From Holophagae bacterium (GTDB lineage Bacteria > Acidobacteriota > Holophagae > Acanthopleuribacterales > Acanthopleuribacteraceae): 64,000 bases of DNA. Below are positions 36,149 through 45,447 of this stretch, one piece after another (the first letter of the stretch is position 1; every line of letters begins with the position of its first letter). Under the pieces are notes generated by a model. It was given only the letters and a program-made list of their open reading frames with translations. It was not told the DNA's origin and made no database searches. The stretch covers positions 88,334-152,333 of the forward strand of contig JAJCXM010000007.1 of NCBI GenBank assembly GCA_029263455.1, given 5' to 3'. The position numbers and the translations under genes were made by a program.

Positions 36149-37919
36149 TCTTCCTCCTTTCGTCATCTTCTTCGTTGGGGCAGTGCTTCCTTTTCTGTTC
36201 AAGGGTCGTGTGCGCAATTGGTTAATGATCGGTGTTGGTGCGGTCGGTTTATGGCAAGTACTCAGTTTAGACGTAGGTAGTACGTTTGATGTGCAGTGGC
36301 TCGGATACAACCTTGAATTGATGCGCGTGGACGGTATGAGTCGTCCGTTTGGAATCATCTTCACGTTGAGCATTACTGCGGTATTCATCTATGCCATGTA
36401 TATGGACGAATCGACGCCGTATGTGGCCTCGTGCCTATATGTGGGCAGCGCTCTGGGCGCCGTGTTTGCCGGCGATCTAATCACCCTGTACCTGTTTTGG
36501 GAAATAATGGCGATTGCGTCAACTTTCTTAGTGTTACTTCGTCGTCGCAAACAAACCTATGGGTCTGCTTACCGGTATGTATTAGTCCATATATTTGGTG
36601 GGCTGATCCTGCTGTTTGGCATTCTGTTGACCATTTCTGCCACGGGCTCAACCACTTTTGATGCCTCCGTCTTCCATACACAATCAGTGGGGAGTTGGCT
36701 TGTCTTGGTTGGCTTCTTAATCAATGCGGCGGTACCGCCAATGTCAGCCTGGTTATCGGATGCGTACCCCGAAGCAACGGTGTTTGGTGGCATCGTTCTC
36801 AGTGCTTACACCACCAAAACAGCCGTCTATACCTTGTTACGCGGATTCGCCGGTTGGGAAATTTTGATCGTCATTGGCTGCATCATGTCCATTTACGGCA
36901 TCGTTTACGCCTTACTCGAAAACGATATGCGACGCATTTTGGCCTATTCCATCATTAACCAAGTTGGGTTCATGATATGTGGCGCCGGCATTGGTACAGA
37001 GTTAGCCATTAACGGTGCCATTGCACATGCCTTCTGCCACATCATCTACAAGGCGTTGTTGTGGATGTCGGCAGGCGCAGTTCTGTACCGCACAGGAACC
37101 GCTAAGTGCACGGAGTTAGGTGGTCTCTACAAGAGTATGCCGACGACCATGATCCTGGGCACCATCGGAGCCTTGGCCATTTCGTCTGTGCCCGGCACAA
37201 GTGGTTTCACTAGCAAGACATTGATTTTGATGGCCGCCTCAGAACAACACCTGATGTGGCCATGGTTAATATTGGAAATGGCCTCTGCGGGTGTTTTCCT
37301 GCATGCGGGAATTAAGTTCCCGTATTTTGTCTTTTTTGACAAGGACCGTGGATTGAGACCCAAAAAGGCATTGCCTTGCATGACCGTTGGCATGATGGTC
37401 TTGGCGTTCTTCTGCCTGTTTCTTGGCATATTCCCTAATGTTTTGTACTCAATCTTGCCGTATCAGGACATGTTCGCCGATGGAAGTTTCACCGTGTTTA
37501 AGGCCGAAAAGGTCGTTACACAGATGCAGTTGCTGCTGTTCTCCGGACTCGTCTTTTTCTTGTTCCTAAAACTCCTGAAACGCACGGATACGATCTCATT
37601 GGATACGGATTGGTTCTATCGCAAGGCGGGAAAATGGTTTTTTGCACGCTGCGCTAACTTGCTCAATGGCATCAACGAATGGGCCTATCAAACGTTTGCG
37701 CAACGGTTGCCCGATTCTTTATATCAACTTTTTAATCAAGGACCGGCGCGGCTAACGGTCGTTCTGTTGACTCCGTTCTGGAAGTTTCGTGGCCATGAAA
37801 AAGAACGTATGGAAATAGGGCGGACGGAAATATATCGAAGGGCGTTACTGGGTATTTACCCGGTGGGCATCGCTGCTGCATTTGTAGCGATCTTCTTTGT
37901 TATTCTCTATTTGACGTAG
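36138..37919 (+). CDS. Antiporter-like subunit, NuoL/M/N family (third of three)
   Basis: About 593 residues, overlapping the small gene by 11 bases (ATG 36138 or 36141). The Glu is kept in DLITLYLFWEIMAIASTFLV. In TM7, where the other two subunits have Lys (IKMGLYPLHGW, FAKAALMPFHGW), this one reads LINAAVPPMSAWLSDAYPEA with no Lys and no His; the TM8 Lys in AYTTKTAVY is present. A long C-terminal extension (about residues 450-593) has amphipathic and membrane helices. It ends the antiporter cluster. Confidence 0.88.
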   Translation: MMSNLPPFVIFFVGAVLPFLFKGRVRNWLMIGVGAVGLWQVLSLDVGSTFDVQWLGYNLELMRVDGMSRPFGIIFTLSITAVFIYAMYMDESTPYVASCLYVGSALGAVFAGDLITLYLFWEIMAIASTFLVLLRRRKQTYGSAYRYVLVHIFGGLILLFGILLTISATGSTTFDASVFHTQSVGSWLVLVGFLINAAVPPMSAWLSDAYPEATVFGGIVLSAYTTKTAVYTLLRGFAGWEILIVIGCIMSIYGIVYALLENDMRRILAYSIINQVGFMICGAGIGTELAINGAIAHAFCHIIYKALLWMSAGAVLYRTGTAKCTELGGLYKSMPTTMILGTIGALAISSVPGTSGFTSKTLILMAASEQHLMWPWLILEMASAGVFLHAGIKFPYFVFFDKDRGLRPKKALPCMTVGMMVLAFFCLFLGIFPNVLYSILPYQDMFADGSFTVFKAEKVVTQMQLLLFSGLVFFLFLKLLKRTDTISLDTDWFYRKAGKWFFARCANLLNGINEWAYQTFAQRLPDSLYQLFNQGPARLTVVLLTPFWKFRGHEKERMEIGRTEIYRRALLGIYPVGIAAAFVAIFFVILYLT

Positions 37920-38259
37920 CGGTTCAATAAGCGCTCATCGGAATCAGTGTAGGCGCGTGAAGAGTCTGATGAAAAAAGCGTTAGAGCCGATGTTTGCGGA
38001 CCCGTTACTACATCATTGCTCGTTCAGATATTGCGGGTTGAATTCGTGTGGAAAAAAGATTGCCAGCGAGCTTCACTCATGAACGAATCGCCTTGTTGCC
38101 GCCATTTCTGGAGTCATTGGGCTATCTGTGTGACTCGCTTTGGGCCGTCTAGCTCTAAGCCCAACTGCCGGGTGTGATTGATCAGGAGATCGTCATTTCC
38201 AGCTCGCATGTTCAGCATGGTGTACAATTTCGAGCTACTAACCGTATCGGAGGTTTCGT
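37920..38259 (+). other. Intergenic stretch between the Mrp cluster and the M28 peptidase
   Basis: A gap of 340 bases. TACAAT at 38223-38228 is a likely -10 box for the M28 gene (about 31 bases before its start), without a clear -35. A 37-codon ATG frame near 37970 has no support. No RNA gene or terminator with a U-run was seen. Confidence 0.5.
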
Positions 38260-39921
38260 TTGCGAGTGATTTTGATGTTGGTTTCAAGTGTCGTGGGCTC
38301 ATTTATGGCCTACAGCAGCGAATTGCCGCCTAATGTAAGAGCGGCCATGGATTTGATTAAGGCAGATGACATATTGGCAGGCGTCAAGGTCTTGTCGGCC
38401 GATGACATGGAGGGGCGTGGTGCTGGTACTGCTGGTGAAAAACGGGCGGCTGACTGGATTGCGCGCCAGTTTAAGAGTTTGGGTTTACAGACGGTAGGTG
38501 ATTCATATTTTCAAGAAATTGAAATGGTCGGCTATCGCAAAACAGCTTCAAGTTTGACGTTGCAGGGTGCGAATGGCGCTATCCCGTATGGCAGCGAAAA
38601 GACATTGACCTATTGGTCTAGTTCGCAGAAGGAACAGATAGCACTTGCCGACATTCCCCTCGTTTTTGTGGGTTACGGTGTCGAAGCGCCAGAATACAAA
38701 TGGGACGACTTTAAAGGGCACGATATTGCGGGCAAGATATTAGTCTTCCTGAATAGTGATCCGCCCGTGAGTGAAAACGGTCAAGATCTCTTTGGTGGCG
38801 AGTCTCGCACTTATTATGGTCGTTGGACGTATAAGTTTGAACAGGCGATGAAACATGGGGCGGCCGGGGCAATGGTGATTCACACGACGCCGTCAGCTGG
38901 TTATGGATGGTCCGTCATTGGTCATGCAGGCATCGAAGAAGGATTTGCGCTTCCGCTTCCCAACACCGGCTTTCAACTTGATTTTCTTGCGTGGGTCCAT
39001 CAGGACCTGGCTCAGGAACTGGCAAAAACGGCTGGATCCAGTCTTGAAGAATGGTTTGAGAGTGCTAAATCCCGCTCGTTTCAACCGGTTGATTTACCCA
39101 TCAAGTTAAGCACAACCATGCAGGTTGAAATGCGAAAGACCAAAACACAAAATGTTATGGCCGTCTGGCCCGGTTCCCATGAAAAGAAGAAGTCGGAATA
39201 CGTCGTTTTCTCTGCTCATTATGACCATTTGGGCATTGTCGAGCATGATGGGCAGGAAGATAAGATCTTTAACGGCGCCTGGGACAATGCATTGGGCACG
39301 TCTTCAATCATCTCGATTGCTCGGGGTTTTGCCAAGGGTAAAGTCGAGACAGATAGATCCATACTCTTCTTGGCCTGCGCTGCCGAAGAGTCTGGTTCAT
39401 TGGGGAGCCATTGGTTTGTGGCTAGGCCTCCAATGCCCATTGAATCATTAGTTGGAAACATCAATATTGATATGCCTCAAGTTCTGGGCTTGACTCATGA
39501 CATGGCTGCAATTGGCTATCAGACCAATAGTCTTGGCGATGCCTTGGTAAAGGTTGCCGAATCGTTCCCTGGTGGAAAAGTTATTGTTCGCGGCGACTTG
39601 GACCCTAATGCCGGTAGCTTCTATCGGTCAGATCAGGTCAATTTCGCAAAAGCCGGTATACCTGCGGTTTTTCTCAACCCTGGCACCGAATTCGTGGTGA
39701 CGCCACCCATGTCCTTGGTTGATTATGAGTCGCTTAAGTATCACCAGGCGGCAGATGAAGTTGATGAGTATTGGAATTTGAGTGGCTGTGAACGCGATAT
39801 GAAAGTTGCTTTTCTATTGGCCTATCGTGTTGCTAATGCTGAGCTTCTGCCGCGTTGGAAGCCAGGAAACGAATTTGAGGCCAAATGGCTGAAACTACAC
39901 GGTCCCAAAGCGAAGAAGTGA
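38260..39921 (+). CDS. Exported M28 family aminopeptidase with PA domain
   Basis: A 553-residue zinc peptidase. TTG start with GGAGG six bases upstream; signal peptide MRVILMLVSSVVGSFMAYSS. A PA-type insertion (about residues 125-260) precedes the M28 catalytic core: SAHYDHLG (His320, Asp322), WDNALGTS (bridging Asp), CAAEESGSLGS (catalytic and ligand Glu), NINIDMP, and the last His in KYHQAADEVDEY. Probably trims peptides outside the cytoplasm. The 3' end overlaps the FemAB-like gene by 37 bases. Confidence 0.92.
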   Translation: MRVILMLVSSVVGSFMAYSSELPPNVRAAMDLIKADDILAGVKVLSADDMEGRGAGTAGEKRAADWIARQFKSLGLQTVGDSYFQEIEMVGYRKTASSLTLQGANGAIPYGSEKTLTYWSSSQKEQIALADIPLVFVGYGVEAPEYKWDDFKGHDIAGKILVFLNSDPPVSENGQDLFGGESRTYYGRWTYKFEQAMKHGAAGAMVIHTTPSAGYGWSVIGHAGIEEGFALPLPNTGFQLDFLAWVHQDLAQELAKTAGSSLEEWFESAKSRSFQPVDLPIKLSTTMQVEMRKTKTQNVMAVWPGSHEKKKSEYVVFSAHYDHLGIVEHDGQEDKIFNGAWDNALGTSSIISIARGFAKGKVETDRSILFLACAAEESGSLGSHWFVARPPMPIESLVGNINIDMPQVLGLTHDMAAIGYQTNSLGDALVKVAESFPGGKVIVRGDLDPNAGSFYRSDQVNFAKAGIPAVFLNPGTEFVVTPPMSLVDYESLKYHQAADEVDEYWNLSGCERDMKVAFLLAYRVANAELLPRWKPGNEFEAKWLKLHGPKAKK

Positions 39922-41075
39922 AGGTCGGGTTTCACCCGAATATCTCAGAGCTTAGTGCCGCTGACTGGAATCAATTGGCCGGAGACTCGTATCCCTTCAT
40001 TCGATACGAGTTTCTGGCCGCACTTGAGTCTTCTGGAGCCGTGGGGCCCGGCACAGGCTGGCAGCCCTTTCATGTTTCGATCGTCGATTCAAATGGCGAC
40101 TACCTAGCGCTAATGCCCCTTTACCTAAAGACTGACTCATGGGGCGAGTTCGTTTTTGATTTTAGTTGGGCGAATGCCTATGCGGAACACGGACGTAACT
40201 ACTATCCAAAGTTGGTGAACAGTATTCCGTTTACGCCAACGACAGGACCCCGCTTGTTGGTGCGTGAAGAGGTAAACCGGGCAGCCATCACGAAGTTGAT
40301 TGCACAAGCGATCCGTCAGGTAGCCGCAGAAGTTGGCGCCTCGTCGGTACACTCACTATTCTTCTCTGATCACCAATTGGACCATTGGCTCGGGGCAGGC
40401 TTTGTTAGACGAACAGGTTGCCAATTCCATTGGTACAACAGGGGCTACAACAATTACGAAGATTTCTTAGCCGACTTCACCTCTAAACGCCGACGAGCTC
40501 ATAAACGCGATCGTCATCGTATTGTGCAACAGGGTATTCAGTTACGGCGTTGCCGAGGTGACGAAATGGATGACCTGGATTGGCAAAATCTCTACCAGTT
40601 CTATCGAATCACTTTTGAGCGGAAGAGCGGTTATGTTCCATTTCCGCTCATCTTGTTTGATCATCTACGACAAACAATGCCGAAATCGATTTTGGGCGTG
40701 TTTGCTGATTTTGAAGGGGAAACGATCGCGGGTGCCCTATTTGTGATAGGGAAAGACTGTCTTTACGGAAGGTACTGGGGCGCGACAGCCCATAAGGATT
40801 GCCTTCATTTTGAAGTTTGTTATCACCAAGGAATAGAGTTCTGCATTGAACAAGGATTGTCTCGTTTTGAACCGGGCGCACAGGGTGAATTCAAGATACT
40901 GCGAGGCTTTACGCCCGTACTGACATGGTCAGCGCATATGATCCTTGATCCTGGGTTTTCGGCTGCGATCGAAGATTTCCTGGTTCGCGAGGACAGACAC
41001 ATCAGAGCCTATAGACAGGCACAAATGGAACTATTGCCGTTTAGAGATGGCGTTGAACCTATCCCACTAAAGTGA
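39885..41075 (+). CDS. FemAB-like / GNAT-fold acyltransferase (DUF482 type)
   Basis: A 396-residue protein of the FemAB_like family: WNQLAGDSYPFIRYEFLAAL near the N-terminus, MPLYLKTDSWGEFVFDFSWA, DFTSKRRRAHKRDRHRI, GALFVIGKDCLYGRYWGAT and the C-terminal LSRFEPGAQGEFKILRGF. These double-GNAT proteins are predicted aminoacyl or peptidoglycan acyltransferases; no exact reaction is known. The ATG at 39885 has GAGG ahead of it; a GTG at 39918 overlapping the upstream stop is an alternative. Confidence 0.85.
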   Translation: MAETTRSQSEEVKVGFHPNISELSAADWNQLAGDSYPFIRYEFLAALESSGAVGPGTGWQPFHVSIVDSNGDYLALMPLYLKTDSWGEFVFDFSWANAYAEHGRNYYPKLVNSIPFTPTTGPRLLVREEVNRAAITKLIAQAIRQVAAEVGASSVHSLFFSDHQLDHWLGAGFVRRTGCQFHWYNRGYNNYEDFLADFTSKRRRAHKRDRHRIVQQGIQLRRCRGDEMDDLDWQNLYQFYRITFERKSGYVPFPLILFDHLRQTMPKSILGVFADFEGETIAGALFVIGKDCLYGRYWGATAHKDCLHFEVCYHQGIEFCIEQGLSRFEPGAQGEFKILRGFTPVLTWSAHMILDPGFSAAIEDFLVREDRHIRAYRQAQMELLPFRDGVEPIPLK

Positions 41076-41076
41076 G

Positions 41077-41556
41077 TTAAACAGCCGGTTCTTGATAGGC
41101 TTTAGTAATGACAATTGCCGTCACGGGAACATCGCCTCTGCCGGTTTCGCAGGCGGCAATTGCGTCAACGACATCGAGGCCCTCGGTGACTTTGGCAAAA
41201 ACGGCGTAGCCGTAATCGCGTGTGCCGTGATCAAGAAAGTCGTTATCTTTCACATTGATAAAGAACTGCGATGTGGCGCTGTTGATGTCTGATGTCCTAG
41301 CCATCGACAAGTTACCGCGTAGGTTCTTCAGTCCATTTTTGGCTTCGTTTTCAATAGGGTCTCGTGTTTTTTTGCGCGACATATCGGGTAACATTCCCCC
41401 GCCTTGGACCATGAATCCAGAAATGACGCGGTGAAAAATAGTGCCCTCATAATAACCGTCATCTACATACTTCAAAAAATTGGCCACCGTGATTGGTGCT
41501 TCGTCAGTGAAAACCTCAATTTTTATCGTTCCCTTATTTGTTTCGAAAACAACCAT
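41077..41556 (-). CDS. Cyclophilin-type peptidyl-prolyl isomerase
   Basis: A 159-residue single-domain cyclophilin without signal peptide, therefore cytoplasmic: [20 protein letters not shown], the active-site [45 protein letters not shown] and [18 protein letters not shown]. It converges on the FemAB-like gene and is the last gene of a three-gene minus-strand group with the VOC and MOSC genes. Confidence 0.95.
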   Translation of the reverse strand: MVVFETNKGTIKIEVFTDEAPITVANFLKYVDDGYYEGTIFHRVISGFMVQGGGMLPDMSRKKTRDPIENEAKNGLKNLRGNLSMARTSDINSATSQFFINVKDNDFLDHGTRDYGYAVFAKVTEGLDVVDAIAACETGRGDVPVTAIVITKAYQEPAV

Positions 41557-41558
41557 GA

Positions 41559-41990
41559 CTAATCTCCTTGTTTAAATAGGTTTGAAGCATCCTGGAAAGA
41601 TTTGAATTCAAGGCAGTTGCCCGACGGGTCGCGCACAAACATAGTCGCTTGTTCGCCCGCTTCACCTCGAAACCGAATGCGTGGTTTGATGATGAAATCA
41701 ACGTCTTTTTGTTCCAATTGCTCGGCTAATTTGTGCCAAGCTGACCAATCCAAGATGAGTCCAAAATGGGGTATCGGTACTAAGTCTGTGTCCACAGGAT
41801 TGTGAACGTGAACTTGATCTGAGTCGCTCAAATGAGCCGTGATTTGGTGTCCGCTAAAGTCAAAGTCGATCCAGCGTGAATCACGACGTCCGATTCGACA
41901 GCCTAATATGCCGTGATAGAAAGCTTCTGCCTTGGCCAGATCGTGCACGGCAAAGGCAAAGTGAAATAGAGGCGTTTGTGTCATTGACAC
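41559..41990 (-). CDS. VOC family (glyoxalase/dioxygenase fold) protein
   Basis: A 143-residue protein with two betaalphabeta-beta-beta units: [53 protein letters not shown] and [15 protein letters not shown]. The metal triad H/H/E (H in the first unit, H58-region, E in LEFK) is present. The substrate is unknown. It overlaps the MOSC gene by 10 bases. Confidence 0.88.
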   Translation of the reverse strand: MSMTQTPLFHFAFAVHDLAKAEAFYHGILGCRIGRRDSRWIDFDFSGHQITAHLSDSDQVHVHNPVDTDLVPIPHFGLILDWSAWHKLAEQLEQKDVDFIIKPRIRFRGEAGEQATMFVRDPSGNCLEFKSFQDASNLFKQGD

Positions 41991-42466
41991 GCACCTAGAC
42001 CGACAACTCGATCGCCAATACGGATTAATCCGCCCTCAACGACTCGTGCCGTGAAACCGCCATGACCTCGACAAGCCTGATAGCCGCCAAGGCCAAGATT
42101 CTCTTCCATGCGCGAGCAGGGTGGACAATTCCCCGTAATTTCAATGACAGCATCGCCAATTTGTACATGCATCTCTTTAAGCGCAGTGAGGTTGATACCC
42201 TCGATGACTAAATTTCGGCGCAATGACTCGGGCAGCACATCTTGTTTAAGAAAAGAGGAAATGGCATCGATTTGTTCGCGAAGTACGAGCGTCACTTCTC
42301 TAAGTCCTCCAGAACCGCCGTAGTGGTCGCCTTCGAGACCTTTTCCGGGGATAGCTTGCACTGATTCAAGAACTTTGACGGGCGCTTTTCTTTCGGGACG
42401 GATAGATAACCAAGTGACGATGCCCGGTTCCGGAATATGGCGGCGAAGCGATGTTGTCGTTAACAT
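41981..42466 (-). CDS. MOSC domain protein
   Basis: A 161-residue MOSC domain: [24 protein letters not shown], the conserved-Cys loop [13 protein letters not shown] and [19 protein letters not shown] proteins carry sulfur or molybdenum cofactor to enzymes such as YiiM-like reductases. It has no extra domain. With moaC at 23 kb it suggests the cell uses molybdenum cofactor. Confidence 0.9.
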   Translation of the reverse strand: MLTTTSLRRHIPEPGIVTWLSIRPERKAPVKVLESVQAIPGKGLEGDHYGGSGGLREVTLVLREQIDAISSFLKQDVLPESLRRNLVIEGINLTALKEMHVQIGDAVIEITGNCPPCSRMEENLGLGGYQACRGHGGFTARVVEGGLIRIGDRVVGLGACQ

Positions 42467-42525
42467 GAGTGGATCATACTATTTTTCTAAGTTCTTTTTA
42501 GGGATGTATGTTGCGCGGTTCTCAA

Positions 42526-43488
42526 TTAGGTCGGCGGCGCACTTATACCTACGTGTATGAGCGCTTCACCGCGATGGACCACGCATCGATAATTAACGCC
42601 GATAACAAGCCCTTTGGACTTTGCCTTGACGGAGATTTCACGCTCACCAAAGGGGTCTGCGACGACACCTAGCAAATGTGAACGCTTGACGATTTGTCCT
42701 GGCTCAATCATAGGGGTGAAGATTCCAGTATATGGTGCACGAATCCAGCTTGTATGGAGGTACTCTGGGCAAGGTCCATGCTCGTCTTCCGCCTCTTCCA
42801 CCAACCCCATGTGGCGCATCACGCGGCGGACACCTTGCGATCCTACATGGATGGCGTCCTCGTCGAGTCGCATCGATTCACCACCTTCAAAAGTCATACA
42901 GGGAATCTTTCGTTTGCTGACCTCTTTACGAAATGATTGATCGGGAGGCTTTGAGTGGACAATACATCGCGGTGCAAATGCGCGCGCGATCTTCATAGTT
43001 GCTTCAGTGTTGAAATCGCAACGTAACTGAGGATAGTTGAACTTGGATCCGCCTCCGGTATGGAGATCAACGACGGCGTTACACAAGGGCAGCACCCGAT
43101 TCATCAGTACATGGGCTACCTGACTAGATAGTGACCCTCTTTGAGTGCCAGGGAAACTGCGGTTCAGATCTTTGCCTTCTGGCAGTCGGCGGGACCCATG
43201 TATGAAGCCAAAGATGTTGACGACGGGAATAACAATCAATGTCCCTACTTTGGGCTGTAATCGTCCAGACCGAATCATACGCCTTAAGATTTCGATACCG
43301 TTTATCTCGTCACCGTGTAAGCCAGCGGTCACTAGTAGACAAGGACCGGGCTCAAGGCCGCGGTAAACGAATATAGGCAGTTCAATCGCCGTGTGCGTCG
43401 GCAAGCGCGCGATCTGTAGCTCAAATAGGTCGCGTCCTCCTGGCTCAATACGTTCGATATCTAGCTGTTGTGAATTTGAATTTGACAT
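42526..43488 (-). CDS. AstE/AspA-like zinc deacylase (succinylglutamate desuccinylase/aspartoacylase family)
   Basis: A 320-residue M14-like enzyme with zinc ligands H58 and E61 in GLHGDEINGIE, Arg110 in DLNRSFPG, and H143 in VVDLHTGGGSKFNYPQLR. A C-terminal barrel-like domain (about residues 225-320) contains APYTGIFTPMIEPGQIVKR as in AspA-type proteins. The family removes acyl groups from amino acids or peptides; the substrate is not clear. It lies alone, divergent from the LRR gene. Confidence 0.9.
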   Translation of the reverse strand: MSNSNSQQLDIERIEPGGRDLFELQIARLPTHTAIELPIFVYRGLEPGPCLLVTAGLHGDEINGIEILRRMIRSGRLQPKVGTLIVIPVVNIFGFIHGSRRLPEGKDLNRSFPGTQRGSLSSQVAHVLMNRVLPLCNAVVDLHTGGGSKFNYPQLRCDFNTEATMKIARAFAPRCIVHSKPPDQSFRKEVSKRKIPCMTFEGGESMRLDEDAIHVGSQGVRRVMRHMGLVEEAEDEHGPCPEYLHTSWIRAPYTGIFTPMIEPGQIVKRSHLLGVVADPFGEREISVKAKSKGLVIGVNYRCVVHRGEALIHVGISAPPT

Positions 43489-43601
43489 GCTCCATCATGA
43501 CATTCTTTAGGGGTTGATGTGAATAGCATCACTTTACCGGGATGTAACAAGGTGCTAGGTTTGTGACTATCCCATTATCAAAATTCAACTTGGAGGCCGC
43601 T

Positions 43602-45386
43602 ATGCGCCTGGTCTTGCTACTAGGAATAACAGTGTTTTCATGGAGCCAGAACGTAGAAATAAGTGATCCTTTCCTAAAGTCATGTTTGTTGTCTTCCTAC
43701 GACCAAGATTCAGATGGTGAAATAAGCATGAGTGAGGCTGCTCTGGTAACCGATATTCGTTGCGCTGCCCGTGGCATAGAAACATTAGACGGCATAGAAG
43801 CTTTCATCAATTTGAAGGTCCTAGACGTGGATCAGAACGATTTGACCGCACTGCCCTCACTAACCACACTAGGCCAAATCGAAACATTGGAGTTTGGCGA
43901 AAATCGAGTTGCTCAACTTGGGGATTTGAGTGGGTTACAAAACCTCAAGGACATGTATTGTGGTAGTAACGGGATGACATCGATGGGAGCGCTTCCAGCT
44001 AGTCTTCGGGAATTGCGTTGTGGCGGCAACTTGATGACGGAACTACCTCCGTTGCCTATCGGTTTGGAGATTCTCTCTTGCGGCTGGAACCAACTGGACG
44101 AAGTACCAGATTTAAGTCAGTTGGTGTCATTAAGGTCCCTAAGCATGGGCCACAACCCGTTCAGTCAGCTACCCAGTTTAAGTCACTTATCCGCTTTGGA
44201 GTTCTTAACGATTGGCGGCTTGCAGTTGACTGAGATCCCTAGCCTGGCTGGATTCGATCAACTTACCGGCTTGGATTTTTCGGATAATCCTTTAACTAGC
44301 TTGCCCGATCTTGCGTCTCTGCAATTGACCTATTTAGGCATTGCCGAACTTGGACTCACGGATTTATCGATACTAAACGGTCAGGTCGAGTTACAGACCC
44401 TCTATGCGCAGCGAAACGAGCTAACTGATGCCAGCGCATTAGCGCTGCTGCCAGATCTTTCGTTTGTGAATGTGAGTTCTAACCAACTGCAAACCTTTCC
44501 AGATATGACCGGTAAGGACAAGCTGTCTGGCCTTTTCTTGCAAGACAACCAATTGACCGATATCCCAAATGGGGTCAGCGGTTTGGATCGTTTGAATCTT
44601 TTCTTCATCCAAGAAAACATGTTGGATCTGAGCGATTGTGCCGATATCTATGAACTCAGCCAGAAAGAAGGCTTGTCATTCATTTACAGCCCCCAGTTGG
44701 TTGGTGAGTTGGATTGTCAATCCATCGGGGAGTTACAGTCCGTGGTTCCTTGGGTCGTTCAGAATAGCCAATGGAACAGTCGCGTCAGTTTGTTCAATGC
44801 GGGAACGGAAACTGTCGCGGTTCAGATAAAGGCCGTACCTCGAAGTGGTGAGACACAGGAGAAGATAATTGAGATAGGCGCCAATTCTGTTTTTGCGGCA
44901 AGCAGTGAACAGCTGTTTGGATCGTTGACCGGATACGCACTCTATGTCTATGCAGAAGAAGCCACTGTTTACCCTTCTTTCCTTACATTCAATCTGGACG
45001 CTGCATCCAAAAACTCACCGGCTCAAACAGTAGGGTTGCCGCCGTCCCAATGGGGCGAACACCTTTTGTTTGGATACCTACCTGAAGATATGGTACCCGC
45101 ATTAGTGTTTCTTGCACCTCAAACACAAGCGGCCGAAACAACGGTGACCTGTACACTATTTGATGAAATGGGCGCAACTGGCCTATCGGTTGAGGTTGAT
45201 TTGCGCGAGAATCGGCCCCTAGCGCTGTTGGTGACCGATCTATTTGATCTAGAGACATTGCCGTCAGGTTCCGCAGTCAAGATTCGTAGCCAGGATGGAA
45301 CGCAGTTAGCTGGTACCACTTTTGTGTTTAATACGTTTCTGGAACCCGTGATGACCATTCCGTTCAAACTCTCACCTGAAAATTGA
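43602..45386 (+). CDS. Secreted leucine-rich-repeat protein with EF-hand and C-terminal beta-sandwich module
   Basis: A 594-residue protein. ATG 43602 has GGAGG five bases upstream and begins a signal peptide (MRLVLLLGITVFSWSQ). An EF-hand-like calcium loop (DQDSDGEISMSE, about residues 35-46) is followed by about a dozen LRRs of 20-23 residues (about 60-330). From about residue 380 a beta-rich region begins VVPWVVQNSQWNSRVSLFN, related to the first module of the S41 protein and to repeats of the M12 protease. Surface binding is likely. Confidence 0.85.
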   Translation: MRLVLLLGITVFSWSQNVEISDPFLKSCLLSSYDQDSDGEISMSEAALVTDIRCAARGIETLDGIEAFINLKVLDVDQNDLTALPSLTTLGQIETLEFGENRVAQLGDLSGLQNLKDMYCGSNGMTSMGALPASLRELRCGGNLMTELPPLPIGLEILSCGWNQLDEVPDLSQLVSLRSLSMGHNPFSQLPSLSHLSALEFLTIGGLQLTEIPSLAGFDQLTGLDFSDNPLTSLPDLASLQLTYLGIAELGLTDLSILNGQVELQTLYAQRNELTDASALALLPDLSFVNVSSNQLQTFPDMTGKDKLSGLFLQDNQLTDIPNGVSGLDRLNLFFIQENMLDLSDCADIYELSQKEGLSFIYSPQLVGELDCQSIGELQSVVPWVVQNSQWNSRVSLFNAGTETVAVQIKAVPRSGETQEKIIEIGANSVFAASSEQLFGSLTGYALYVYAEEATVYPSFLTFNLDAASKNSPAQTVGLPPSQWGEHLLFGYLPEDMVPALVFLAPQTQAAETTVTCTLFDEMGATGLSVEVDLRENRPLALLVTDLFDLETLPSGSAVKIRSQDGTQLAGTTFVFNTFLEPVMTIPFKLSPEN

Positions 45387-45447
45387 GGCTTCGCTATTTT
45401 CGCTCGGTGATTAGCTTAGCGGTGAAGCGTTATCTGGGATGGGATAA

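Noticed and set aside
37968..38080. Small ATG frame of about 37 codons after the Mrp cluster
   Set aside because: No ribosome binding site, no recognisable feature, and such frames are expected by chance.
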